The notes below the pieces were generated by a model. It saw only the letters and a list, made by a program, of their open reading frames with translations. It ran no database searches and had not been told where the DNA came from. This document shows, piece by piece, positions 48,953 to 56,441 of a stretch of 64,000 bases of DNA; position 1 is the first letter of the stretch, and each line of letters opens with the position of its first letter. Where the stretch lies: NCBI RefSeq assembly GCF_017826695.1, contig NZ_JAFFZW010000006.1, positions 124,001 to 188,000 of the forward strand, written 5' to 3'. The DNA is from Pseudomonas alliivorans (lineage in GTDB: Bacteria; Pseudomonadota; Gammaproteobacteria; Pseudomonadales; Pseudomonadaceae). The position numbers and the translations under genes are program-made.

Positions 48953-50221
48953 CTAAAAGCGGTACGTCGCTCCAATACCGAGAAAACTTGCACTGTTTTC
49001 ATACCGTGCGCTGTAACTGGCCAAAGCATTGGAACGGCTGACGTTCACGCTTTCTTCCTTGAGCCAGGAATAGGCAATATCAAGGGTCAGGTCTTTGGTC
49101 AGGTCGTAGCCTGCGCCCACGCTGTATATCGTGCGATCACCTGTCGGCGTGCGCGGCGAGCGGTTGGTGTTGCTGGTTGGCGATTGATCGAAGCGGATAC
49201 CGGTTCGCAGAAGCCACTGAGCGTTAAGACGATAGGACGTGCCCAGCGCATAAGCCCAGGTATCGTGCCAGTCCAGACCGCCCGCAACGGCATTCGACAG
49301 CGACGACGCCAGCACACCGCCGACCGCCGGGCTGATGCTTTGTGTGCTGAAATCCAGATCCTTCATGCGACTCCATCGGGTCCAGGTCGCCCCAGCGTAG
49401 AGTTTCCAGGCATCGCTCAGGTCTTGCATGACCGAAAGATCCACCGACTCCGGCGTGTCCAGTTGCAGCGAGCAGTCGTATCGATTGCTGGTCAGCACTT
49501 GCGGTGGCGTTCCGGCGCCTGTGGCTACGCCGGTGTGGCAATCAAGGTCATAGCGGACCCGCGAGTGGTAGGTCATGCCTGCCCGAGTGGTGTCCGTCAG
49601 GTCGGCCAGAATGCCGACATTGAAACCCACGGCCACATCGTCGCCCTTGACCTTCACGTTGGTATCCGGGATGGCAGGGTTGAGCGTCAGGTCGGACTCC
49701 AACTCGCCTGAAAGCCGGTTGATGGTCGGTCCGAAACCAAGGGAAACGCGATCATTGAAGGCGTAACTGATGGTCGGTTGCAGCGTGATGACCCGGGCGT
49801 CGCTCCTGCTGGCAAAAGCGCGGCCCTGAAAGCCCGACTCGTAATCGGTGGCCAGACCGAACGGCGCATAAACGCCCATTCCGAATGCCCATTGTTGATT
49901 CGGTTTGTAGGTATAGAACCCGAAGGGAATGGCCTTGAACGGCACCATGTCGCCCTTGTTCGTACCACCGGGTCGGCCGGTTGCGTTGCTGATGTCAGTG
50001 GACGCGTCGATAAAGGTGACGCCGCCCGTGATTTGCTGCCCCTCAAGCCGCGACATGCCCGCCGGGTTTCCATACACCGTACTCGCGTCATCCGCAGCCG
50101 ACGCACGGCCCGCGAACGCCGTTCCCATGCCACTGATGCTCTGTTCGTTGAGTCCGAAGCCGCCGGCGCACAGCTGGGTCGAAACCACGGCAAAGGTAAG
50201 GCCCAACGTGATTTTTTGCAT
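48953..50221 (-). CDS. FadL/OmpP1-family outer-membrane transport protein
   Basis: A 422-residue outer-membrane barrel of the long-chain fatty-acid/hydrophobic compound transporter family. It begins with a signal peptide ('LGLTFAVVSTQLCAGG') and the FadL hatch 'GFGLNEQSISGMGTAFAGRASAADDASTVYGNPAGMSRL' (about 21-59) with the NPAG motif, and ends in '...FLGIGATYRF' with the C-terminal Phe needed for assembly. The substrate is probably a fatty acid, ester or aromatic. Its promoter region contains the TAGTACA palindrome at 50393. It is separate from any beta-oxidation genes in this window. Confidence 0.92.
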   Translation of the reverse strand: MQKITLGLTFAVVSTQLCAGGFGLNEQSISGMGTAFAGRASAADDASTVYGNPAGMSRLEGQQITGGVTFIDASTDISNATGRPGGTNKGDMVPFKAIPFGFYTYKPNQQWAFGMGVYAPFGLATDYESGFQGRAFASRSDARVITLQPTISYAFNDRVSLGFGPTINRLSGELESDLTLNPAIPDTNVKVKGDDVAVGFNVGILADLTDTTRAGMTYHSRVRYDLDCHTGVATGAGTPPQVLTSNRYDCSLQLDTPESVDLSVMQDLSDAWKLYAGATWTRWSRMKDLDFSTQSISPAVGGVLASSLSNAVAGGLDWHDTWAYALGTSYRLNAQWLLRTGIRFDQSPTSNTNRSPRTPTGDRTIYSVGAGYDLTKDLTLDIAYSWLKEESVNVSRSNALASYSARYENSASFLGIGATYRF

Positions 50222-50621
50222 GAATCTCGCTACTCGTGGCAGTTAAGTGTTCGGCAGAGGTCATCAGACGTGAAGGCATGTGCACCGCAAACATTCGCGG
50301 ACCTGAAAGGCCCGTTGGCACGCGCAGCAGACAGCCCTGCACCGACTCGATGGTCAATCAACGAGCGTATCAGCGAGTAAAAATGCGCTCCATAGTACAG
50401 GTGTACTAATGGCCCCTTGCCGCGTCATGACCAGTTTGTTTGATACGGGTTAACGGCCCCCCATTACGGACGGTTCATGATCGATAGGGTTGTTAGTGCA
50501 TTCAAATGAGAAAGCTTATTGACGCCAACGCCATGTCACTAGAGGGCCTGCTGTCATATTCCCGGAATTTTTCATGTAACCCCTGATCAGGTGTGGCAGG
50601 ATCAGCAGCGGCGAAAGTGTG
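50222..50621. other. 400-base divergent region between fadL and the GAF gene
   Basis: It carries the fadL promoter region with the palindrome at 50393 and, on the right, AT-rich sequence before the GAF gene. No gene was recognised. Confidence 0.5.
50393..50408. promoter_or_regulatory. Perfect palindrome upstream of fadL
   Basis: TAGTACA-GG-TGTACTA is a perfect inverted repeat 172 bases upstream of the fadL start. The same element with one mismatch lies 164 bases upstream of the lipoprotein gene, in the same orientation relative to the gene, suggesting a shared regulator. Confidence 0.6.
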
Positions 50622-51212
50622 ATGCAGTTCAAGGACTGCCGGACGCTTTGCCAGCTTCCTAATGATCAGGTCGGGGCCTCACCATTGAACACCACATTGA
50701 CTTCAGCAGAACTGGCCGTCATCAGTGAAATCGAAACCACCTCAAGTTTGTTGAGACTGGTCACCCGACTCACCGGGCTCAGATTCGCCGCCATTGCCAA
50801 AGTGACCGACAGCAGCTGGACCGCATGTGCTGTGTATGACGAGATCAATTTCGGGCTGGATGCCGGTCATGAGCTCAAACTGGAAAACACGTTCTGCAAC
50901 GAACTCAGACTGAATCACCGCCCTATCGTGATCAACGAAGTGGCGACCGATCCTGAATACGCTCAGCACTTCATTCCGGCAAAATTCGGCTTCCAGAGTT
51001 ATTTCTCGCTGCCGATCATTTTTCCGACCGGTGATTTCTTCGGCACGCTGTGCGGCCTTGATCCCCTGCCGAAAAAGCTCGACGACGAACAGCTTCTGGA
51101 AACCCTGAAAGTGTTCTGCACGCTGATCGCGAACACACTTTACGCGCACCAGCAACTCACTGATTTACAGAACCAGATGATCGCTGTGCGTTCGGAGCGG
51201 ACTGCGGTCTGA
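50622..51212 (+). CDS. GAF-domain protein
   Basis: A 196-residue soluble protein containing one GAF domain (about 45-180): 'LLRLVTRLTGLRFAAIAKVTDSSWTACAVYDEINFGLDAGHELKLENTFCNEL', 'PIVINEVATDPEYAQHFIPAKFGFQSYFSLPI' and 'FFGTLCGLDP', the usual GAF core including the conserved Cys. No output domain is attached, although many relatives are fused to histidine kinases or GGDEF domains. The start is taken as ATG 50622, with GTG 50619 in frame. It may act as a stand-alone sensor or be a remnant of a larger signalling protein. Ligand unknown. Confidence 0.8.
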   Translation: MQFKDCRTLCQLPNDQVGASPLNTTLTSAELAVISEIETTSSLLRLVTRLTGLRFAAIAKVTDSSWTACAVYDEINFGLDAGHELKLENTFCNELRLNHRPIVINEVATDPEYAQHFIPAKFGFQSYFSLPIIFPTGDFFGTLCGLDPLPKKLDDEQLLETLKVFCTLIANTLYAHQQLTDLQNQMIAVRSERTAV

Positions 51213-51270
51213 GCAGGCGCTCCGTGATCAGTGTTCGCGCCTCCTCACCAAGAACGTCCCCTGCGCCAGA

Positions 51271-51297
51271 AACAAAAAGCCCGGCATGAACCGGGCT
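51271..51297 (-). terminator. Terminator hairpin oriented for the minus strand
   Basis: AGCCCGG (51278-51284) pairs with CCGGGCT (51291-51297). On the minus strand the stem is followed by TTTTTGTT (complement of 51271-51278), a good U-run. No intact minus-strand gene ends nearby; a 22-codon gene remnant ends 29 bases upstream. Confidence 0.7.
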
Positions 51298-51325
51298 CCT
51301 GATTTACAACGCAGTCGCCTGAGCG

Positions 51326-51391
51326 TTACTGCGCAGTTCTCAGCTTGATCACGTCGCCGGAAACAGTGGTGGTGTAGCCGTTCAAGGCTCA
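51326..51391 (-). pseudogene. Short gene relic upstream of an intact terminator
   Basis: A minus-strand frame reads ALNGYTTTVSGDVIKLRTAQ and then TAA, directly before a proper terminator. It is closed upstream by a TGA and has no start codon or ribosome site. It looks like the surviving C-terminus of a decayed gene. Family not recognised; it may be chance. Confidence 0.3.
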
Positions 51392-51525
51392 GGCTATGAA
51401 GCGAACAGTCATGAAAGGATTCAGTCAGCGTGACTGCTCAACTCGATACCCGTGTATCCCGGTCGGCTACGCTGGCTGAAATTCAACGCATGCCCCCCCT
51501 CTATCAGGCTGAAGGGGCAATCGCG

Positions 51526-51852
51526 TCAGGACTTGTCTGACTCCTCGCTGTCATCTCTTCCACCTGATGCCTGTCCTCCCTTTCTGCCTGCTTCAGCTGC
51601 CCGCTCCGGGTCGTTGGCGAAATTGCCACCCGAAGCCTGGCCACCTTTTTTGCCAGCTTCGGATGCTCGCTCGGGGTCATTGGCAAAGTTGCCACCTGAT
51701 GCCTGACCACCCTTTTTGCCAGCTTCGGACGCACGCTCCGGATCATTGGCAAAATTGCCGCCTGACGCCTGACCTCCCTTCTTGCCTGCTTCGGATGCCC
51801 GTTCCGGGTCGTTGGCGAAGTTGCCGGGATTGTTTTCCCCAGTGCTAGCCAT
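51526..51852 (-). CDS. KGG-repeat stress-induced protein (con-10 type)
   Basis: A 108-residue, highly hydrophilic protein made of four 22-residue repeats (consensus GNFANDPERASEAGKKGGQAS), preceded by MASTGENNP and followed by an acidic DDSEESDKS tail. The KGG motif family is induced by general, osmotic and desiccation stress in many bacteria and is thought to be disordered and protective. A GGAGG ribosome site lies eight bases before the ATG. Repeat units differ at synonymous sites while the amino acids stay nearly identical, indicating selection on protein sequence. Confidence 0.9.
   Translation of the reverse strand: MASTGENNPGNFANDPERASEAGKKGGQASGGNFANDPERASEAGKKGGQASGGNFANDPERASEAGKKGGQASGGNFANDPERAAEAGRKGGQASGGRDDSEESDKS
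51560..51830. repeat. Four tandem 66-base coding repeats
   Basis: Four in-frame ~66-base units encode the KGG repeats. Copies differ mainly at third codon positions (for example gcttcggatgctcgctcg, gcttcggacgcacgctcc, gcttcggatgcccgttcc). No spacer pattern, so not CRISPR. Confidence 0.85.
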
Positions 51853-52155
51853 TGTTTTTGTCCTCCGTATCGGCCGACCGCTTTATTGCCGTCGCCTGCA
51901 ATAGAAAACACCGCGAGGGCAGTCGATCCGGAAATTCGAGGGCCGGACGACGAATGGCAAAAATGGTTCCATTTTGTTCAGGAAGGTCCGGACTGCCCGG
52001 TTTTAAAGGCCCGTCCCCTCATCGAAAGCATGCCAAACAGGCGTTTTAATGCGTTGAGGTTCTTAAAGGGGGCTATAGATAAAAATGGCGCGCTGATAAA
52101 GTGAACTTCGTGATGTCATATGGTCATCACTCATGCACCGCCCTCCGAGATATCC
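51853..52155. other. 303-base intergenic region before the EAL gene
   Basis: It holds the KGG-gene promoter (leftward) and the promoter of the GAF-GGDEF-EAL gene. A 72-codon plus-strand frame from TTG 51886 ('...DDEWQKWFHFVQEGPDCPVLKARPLIESMPNR...') is open but lacks a ribosome site and a known family, so it is not called. Confidence 0.4.
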
Positions 52156-53979
52156 ATGACCGTTTGCGCCCCTATCCCGTTCAACGAAACGCAACGCCTG
52201 TTGCGTATAGCGGAGCTGTGCGTGCTCGAGAACACGGCAGACGATGTGTTTGATGAAATCGTGGAGATGACCGCCAGTTTCTTCGATGCCCCCATCGCGC
52301 TGATTTCCATCGTCGACGAGCATCGACAGTGGTTTCGCACCCGGGTTGGCCTGCAGGCCCAGGAAACCCCTCGCGACGTTTCGTTCTGCGCCTACACGAT
52401 TCTGGCCGATGAGCCGTTCGAGGTGGTTGACGCCACGCTCGACGAGCGATTCATGGAGAACAATCTGGTCACCGGACACCCCGGCATTCGCTACTACGCG
52501 GGCGCGCCGTTGATCACTGATGACGGCATCGCGCTGGGCAGTCTGTGCGTGATCGACACCAGCCCTCGTGAGCCGATGAGCGAAAAGCAGGCGAACATGC
52601 TCAAGCGCTTTGCCTCACTGGTGATGAAACGCATCGTCGGCCTGAGGATGAGCTGCTTCATCGACCAGCCTACCGGGCTGTATAACCGTTCGCGATTACA
52701 GGAAGACATCACCCAGACCCTGAGTGTGAAGCAGAACTACCGGCTGGTCGCTGCGGACATGATTACCCCCGAGTTTCTCAACGACATCGTCAAGGCGCTG
52801 GGCTACAGCTATTCACAGGACCTGGTGATGGCGATAAAAAATCGCCTGCAGTGTCTTCTGCCTCACGATTGCTCGCTCTACAAGGTCAGCCCGACACGCT
52901 TTGGCTTTTTGCTGCCTGAGGAAGCCGCGACTGAAGCCATGTTTCGCGCGATTCTCAAGGACTTCGAAACGCCGGTGCAGTGTCGCGGCATTCCGGTGCA
53001 GATGCAGGTTGGCCTGGGTGTGGTGGCTCTGGATCACACCGACAGCACCGAACAGGACTGGATGCGCCTGGTGATCAGCGCCGCTGACAACGCTCGTGAC
53101 CGTAACGTCGGCTGGGCCATGTATGAACCTCATTCCGATGCCGCTCAACAGCGTGCCTTCAAACTGCTCAGCTCATTGACTCACGCTGTGCACGCACACG
53201 ATCAGCTGCGTCTGGTCTATCAGCCCCGCATCGACCTGAAGTCCGGCCATTGCACCTCGGTTGAGGCGCTGCTGCGTTGGAACCACCCGACACTGGGGCC
53301 GATCGGTCCGGCGGAGTTCGTGCCGCTGGCGGAGAAGACTGCGCTGATGCGCCCCTTGAGCCTGTGGGTGCTCAGAAACGCGATCGAGCAGGCGGCCCAC
53401 TGGCAGCGTCAGGGTTTCGATTTCCGAATCGCGATCAACGTCACGCCTGAAGACCTCGCAGGCCCGGCATTCACCGACACCATGATCGGCCTGCTGCGAA
53501 AACACGATATTCACCCGACCCGTTTCGAACTTGAATTCACCGAAGGCGCGCTGATGCAAAACCCCGCCGAGGTCCGCAGTCAGTTGGAGCGCATGCGTGA
53601 AATGGGCATGGATGTCGCGATTGACGATTTCGGCACGGGTTACAGCAACTGGAACTACCTGCGTCAGTTGCCGGCCACTACGGTCAAGCTCGACCAGTCG
53701 CTGATTTGCAACCTGGTGTCGGACGAGACGGATCAACGCCTGGTGAAGGCGCTGATCGGTCTGGCGAAAAAACTCGGTTACTGCGTGGTCGCAGAAGGTA
53801 TTGAAACCGAGGAAATCCGGACGCTGGTCAAGCAATGGGGCTGCGATGAAGGACAGGGTTACCTGATCGCAAAACCTCTGGAAGCCGACGTGATGGTGAA
53901 TTGGCTCAGCCCCACGCAGCGCCTGCAAAGTGTTGCCGAGGCGACACTGGCGGCCGCCTCACGCGATAAACGGTTATAA
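52156..53979 (+). CDS. GAF-GGDEF(degenerate)-EAL protein, probable c-di-GMP phosphodiesterase
   Basis: A 607-residue cytosolic signalling protein. An N-terminal GAF domain (about 15-160) opens 'NETQRLLRIAELCVLENTADDVFDEIVEMTASFF'. A GGDEF-like domain (about 175-320) lacks the GGDEF catalytic motif and is probably regulatory. The EAL domain (about 340-595) has 'EALLRWNHP', 'ELEFTEGAL', 'IDDFGTGYSN', 'KLDQSLI' and 'EGIETEE', so metal and catalytic residues look intact. It should hydrolyse c-di-GMP under control of the GAF domain. ATG 52156 is preferred over an in-frame ATG at 52120 because the family start resembles MTxxxPIPxNE. Confidence 0.88.
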   Translation: MTVCAPIPFNETQRLLRIAELCVLENTADDVFDEIVEMTASFFDAPIALISIVDEHRQWFRTRVGLQAQETPRDVSFCAYTILADEPFEVVDATLDERFMENNLVTGHPGIRYYAGAPLITDDGIALGSLCVIDTSPREPMSEKQANMLKRFASLVMKRIVGLRMSCFIDQPTGLYNRSRLQEDITQTLSVKQNYRLVAADMITPEFLNDIVKALGYSYSQDLVMAIKNRLQCLLPHDCSLYKVSPTRFGFLLPEEAATEAMFRAILKDFETPVQCRGIPVQMQVGLGVVALDHTDSTEQDWMRLVISAADNARDRNVGWAMYEPHSDAAQQRAFKLLSSLTHAVHAHDQLRLVYQPRIDLKSGHCTSVEALLRWNHPTLGPIGPAEFVPLAEKTALMRPLSLWVLRNAIEQAAHWQRQGFDFRIAINVTPEDLAGPAFTDTMIGLLRKHDIHPTRFELEFTEGALMQNPAEVRSQLERMREMGMDVAIDDFGTGYSNWNYLRQLPATTVKLDQSLICNLVSDETDQRLVKALIGLAKKLGYCVVAEGIETEEIRTLVKQWGCDEGQGYLIAKPLEADVMVNWLSPTQRLQSVAEATLAAASRDKRL

Positions 53980-54070
53980 CCTTAGAACACATCTTCATAA
54001 CCGGTCATAACATAAGCCGCTATGCTGCCCGCCACTTTTTGCCTGATACGTTTGTTTGACAGGGTTGGAT

Positions 54071-54856
54071 ATGGACGCGGGTGGTTTAGGGTTTGTAGTA
54101 GCGGGACTGGTGGTTGGCTTTATCGTGGGCATGACCGGTGTCGGAGGGGGATCGTTGATGACCCCGATACTGCTGTGGTTCGGTATCAATCCGGCCACTG
54201 CTGTGGGCACCGATCTGTTGTACGCCGCGATCACCAAATCCGGAGGCGTGCTGGTTCACCGCAAGAACGACAACATCGACTGGAAAATAACCGGTCTGCT
54301 GACTCTGGGCAGCGTGCCCGCAGTGCTGCTGACGCTGTGGTTCCTGAGCACCCTGCATGCAGCACCCGACGCCCTGAACGCAATCATCAAACAGGCGCTG
54401 GGGATCGTGTTGTTACTGACCGCCCTCGCCGTCCTGTTCAAGAAAAGACTGCTGGCCTTCGCCCATGGGCGTGGCGAGGGGCATTCCTTTTTCAAAGGCA
54501 CCAGCCTGACCGTGCTTACCGTTGTTACAGGCCTGATTCTTGGCACCATGGTGGCGCTGACGTCGATTGGTGCAGGCGCTCTCGGCACCGTGGCGCTATT
54601 CATCCTGTACCCGTTGTTGCCGACCCGCCGCCTGGTGGGAACCGAAATCGCCCACGCTGTGCCCCTAACGCTTGTTGCAGGCCTGGGCCACGCCAGCATG
54701 GGCAACATGAATTGGGAACTGCTGGGCTGGCTGCTGATGGGGTCGCTACCGGGCATCTATTTCGGCAGTCACATGGCCGGGCGCGTGTCTGATGATCTGT
54801 TGCGTCCGTTCCTGGCGATCATGCTGGGAATGATCGGCTTCAAGCTGGCGTTCTGA
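54071..54856 (+). CDS. TauE/SafE-family membrane transporter (putative sulfite exporter)
   Basis: A 261-residue inner-membrane protein with about eight helices in two repeats. It has the family starts 'VVAGLVVGFIVGMTGVGGGSLMTPILLWFGINPATAVGTDLLYAAITKSGG' and later 'MVALTSIGAGALGTVALFILYPLLPTRRLVGTEIAHAVPLTLVAGLGH', both with the G-x-G-G/A-G and (G)T(D/E) motifs. TauE/SafE proteins export organosulfur anions or sulfite. ATG 54071 is used; a TTG 15 bases upstream is possible. It stands alone. Confidence 0.88.
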   Translation: MDAGGLGFVVAGLVVGFIVGMTGVGGGSLMTPILLWFGINPATAVGTDLLYAAITKSGGVLVHRKNDNIDWKITGLLTLGSVPAVLLTLWFLSTLHAAPDALNAIIKQALGIVLLLTALAVLFKKRLLAFAHGRGEGHSFFKGTSLTVLTVVTGLILGTMVALTSIGAGALGTVALFILYPLLPTRRLVGTEIAHAVPLTLVAGLGHASMGNMNWELLGWLLMGSLPGIYFGSHMAGRVSDDLLRPFLAIMLGMIGFKLAF

Positions 54857-55068
54857 TCAACGTCAAGCTGTCACATCCATGCGTCAGGCTCGCCCTGCAA
54901 ACACGCTTTGAAGGCTGTGCAGCGCAACACATTGTGCTGCACAGGCACATTGGTCGGGATTTGTATTTTTTTGTAGCTCAACGCCGTTTTTCGGCGCAGG
55001 ATTTTGCCGGTCTGCTTTCGCGCCGGTGCTCGGCACAGACTCATCCTTGCTGACTGGAGATGCCAATA

Positions 55069-55284
55069 ATGCTTATCCGAATTGAAGAAGGTGTTTACGG
55101 GGCCCACTGGGTCGTGAAGCTGGACGACTATCCGGTGACCTGCCGGAGCTGGCAGGAAGCCAAGGAATTTGCTGACCGCATGAAATCCAGAATCGACGCT
55201 CCCCATTCGCTTCCGCTGTCCGCACGACATACCGTATCCGAACGAAGCGCGCCTGAACGACGCTCCAGGGCGATGGCTCGCTAA
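55069..55284 (+). CDS. Small conserved Pseudomonas protein, unknown function
   Basis: A 71-residue protein with a compact N-terminal part ('LIRIEEGVYGAHWVVKLDDYPVTCRSWQEAKEFADRMKSRID') and a basic disordered tail ('SERSAPERRSRAMAR'). GGAG lies nine bases before ATG 55069; ATG 55060 in the same frame is too close to that site. No family recognised. A good terminator 46 bases past the stop supports a real transcript. Confidence 0.7.
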   Translation: MLIRIEEGVYGAHWVVKLDDYPVTCRSWQEAKEFADRMKSRIDAPHSLPLSARHTVSERSAPERRSRAMAR

Positions 55285-55329
55285 TCCTTTGCTTCTGTTT
55301 GCTGAAACATTTGTTTCCTGTAACAACTG

Positions 55330-55358
55330 AAACGTCGCTGCCCTGACAGCGACGTTTT
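55330..55358 (+). terminator. Terminator after the 71-residue gene
   Basis: AAACGTCGCTG (55330-55340) and CAGCGACGTTT (55347-55357) form a perfect 11-pair stem followed by TTTTGC-like sequence. Confidence 0.75.
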
Positions 55359-55488
55359 GCTGTTCGTCTTTCACGGACTATTCAACTGAATAAAAACTGA
55401 AATCCATTCTCGTTTCGGTGACATCCATTTCACATCTTCTTCACGTCAGGCTGGGTAAATTGAACCCACTCCTTTGATGAATCCCATT

Positions 55489-55517
55489 TGGCCCACCCTG
55501 TTGTGGGCCATTTTTTT
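55489..55517 (+). terminator. Strong terminator without an annotated upstream gene
   Basis: TGGCCCAC (55489-55496), loop CCTGTT, GTGGGCCA (55503-55510) and seven T residues (55511-55517). The preceding ~130 bases (55359-55488) contain no protein gene, so a small RNA may end here. The nearest coding gene to the right is on the opposite strand. Confidence 0.7.
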
Positions 55518-55568
55518 GCCTGCAGAAAAGTGACCTGCATCGCGCATCCAAGGCTTGCCCGATCCGAC

Positions 55569-55772
55569 TTACTCCACTTGCGAGCGAGGCTGTCCTGAAT
55601 CCTTGGTTGCGAGCACAACCGGATTGCCCAGTGCCCCGCTGCTCTGCTCTGCCAGCCGGTCACTGCCTGTGCCACTGACCACCGAACGGCTCCAGTGTGT
55701 GGTCACCGTTGCCATCCAGCCCAGCAAAAACAGCACAACGGCCTGCAATGCCCATTTGCTGATGATCGACAT
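55569..55772 (-). CDS. Small single-span membrane protein, unknown function
   Basis: A 67-residue protein with one N-terminal membrane helix ('ISKWALQAVVLFLLGWMATVTTHW', about 3-26) and a short polar remainder. ATG 55772 follows GAGGAGAGA, a strong ribosome site; a frame start five codons upstream covers that site and was rejected. No domain recognised. Probably an inner-membrane microprotein. Confidence 0.65.
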   Translation of the reverse strand: MSIISKWALQAVVLFLLGWMATVTTHWSRSVVSGTGSDRLAEQSSGALGNPVVLATKDSGQPRSQVE

Positions 55773-56000
55773 ACGCTCTCTCCTCATTCAGGTCTGGATG
55801 GCGAGCATATAAACACCTCGTCATTGCAGAAGAATTGCAGAGTTTCAGATTTTTGCCACCGTGCCGCTCATCCTTTTTTGCTGAACTCGGCCGCCGTTGC
55901 ATCCTTCCTAATTTCAGGGTCAGCGTTAATGGTTCGCGGTAAGCATGTCCGTGAGTCCGACGTCAGCCCGACGTTCATTCAGGATTTCAGGAGATAGGCC

Positions 56001-56402
56001 ATGCCTGCCGCGAACTCGAAAAAAGACGCTACCTCGAATAAAGACAAATACACCGACAAACAGAAACGCAAAGCCGAACACATCGAACAGGGCTATGAAG
56101 AAAAAGGCGTCTCGAAAAGTGAAGCTGAAGCACGGGCGTGGGCCACTGTGAACAAGCAGTCCGGCGGTGGCGAACGCAAGGGTGGCTCGGGAACCAAAAC
56201 CCCGGCGTCCAGCAAGTCGGCAGCGCGACAGGATTCAGCCAGGCGTGCGGTGACCACCAAGCGCGGTCAGCCGCGCAACGATCAGCCGCTGGAGTCGCAG
56301 ACCAAAGTGGACCTGATGCAACGCGCCAGAGGTTTGAACATTGCCGGTCGTTCGACCATGAGCAAGCAGGAACTGATCACCGCGCTGAAGAAGGTCTCAT
56401 AA
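56001..56402 (+). CDS. Rho-N-domain small basic protein (plasmid stabilisation/KGS type)
   Basis: A 133-residue very basic hydrophilic protein. The N-terminal half ('KYTDKQKRKAEHIEQGYEEKGVSKSEAEARAWATVNKQSGGG', about 16-57) matches a motif common in bacterial stress-related proteins. The C-terminal ~35 residues ('SQTKVDLMQRARGLNIAGRSTMSKQELITALKKVS') are a Rho-N/SAP-like nucleic-acid-binding domain. GGAGATAGGCC precedes the ATG. It may bind DNA or RNA; in Pseudomonas such genes are typically in stress-induced clusters with KGG proteins. It is followed 39 bases later by a DUF3182 gene. Confidence 0.82.
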   Translation: MPAANSKKDATSNKDKYTDKQKRKAEHIEQGYEEKGVSKSEAEARAWATVNKQSGGGERKGGSGTKTPASSKSAARQDSARRAVTTKRGQPRNDQPLESQTKVDLMQRARGLNIAGRSTMSKQELITALKKVS

Positions 56403-56441
56403 CGATCCAGCCGTACATTGTGTCACTGCCAGGAGTTGCTC

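Larger units (their letters stand above)
51213..51525. other. 313-base region between GAF gene and KGG-repeat gene
   Basis: It holds the minus-strand terminator at 51271 and the possible relic at 51326. The rest (51392-51525) shows nothing recognisable. Confidence 0.45.

Noticed and set aside
51560..51830. Regular direct repeats suggestive of CRISPR
   Set aside because: Units are contiguous 66-base coding repeats with no unique spacers and no cas genes nearby.
51886..52104. 72-codon plus-strand frame starting at TTG (contains WQKWFHFVQEGPDC)
   Set aside because: No ribosome site, no recognised family and adjacent to another promoter region; left as an open note in the intergenic entry.
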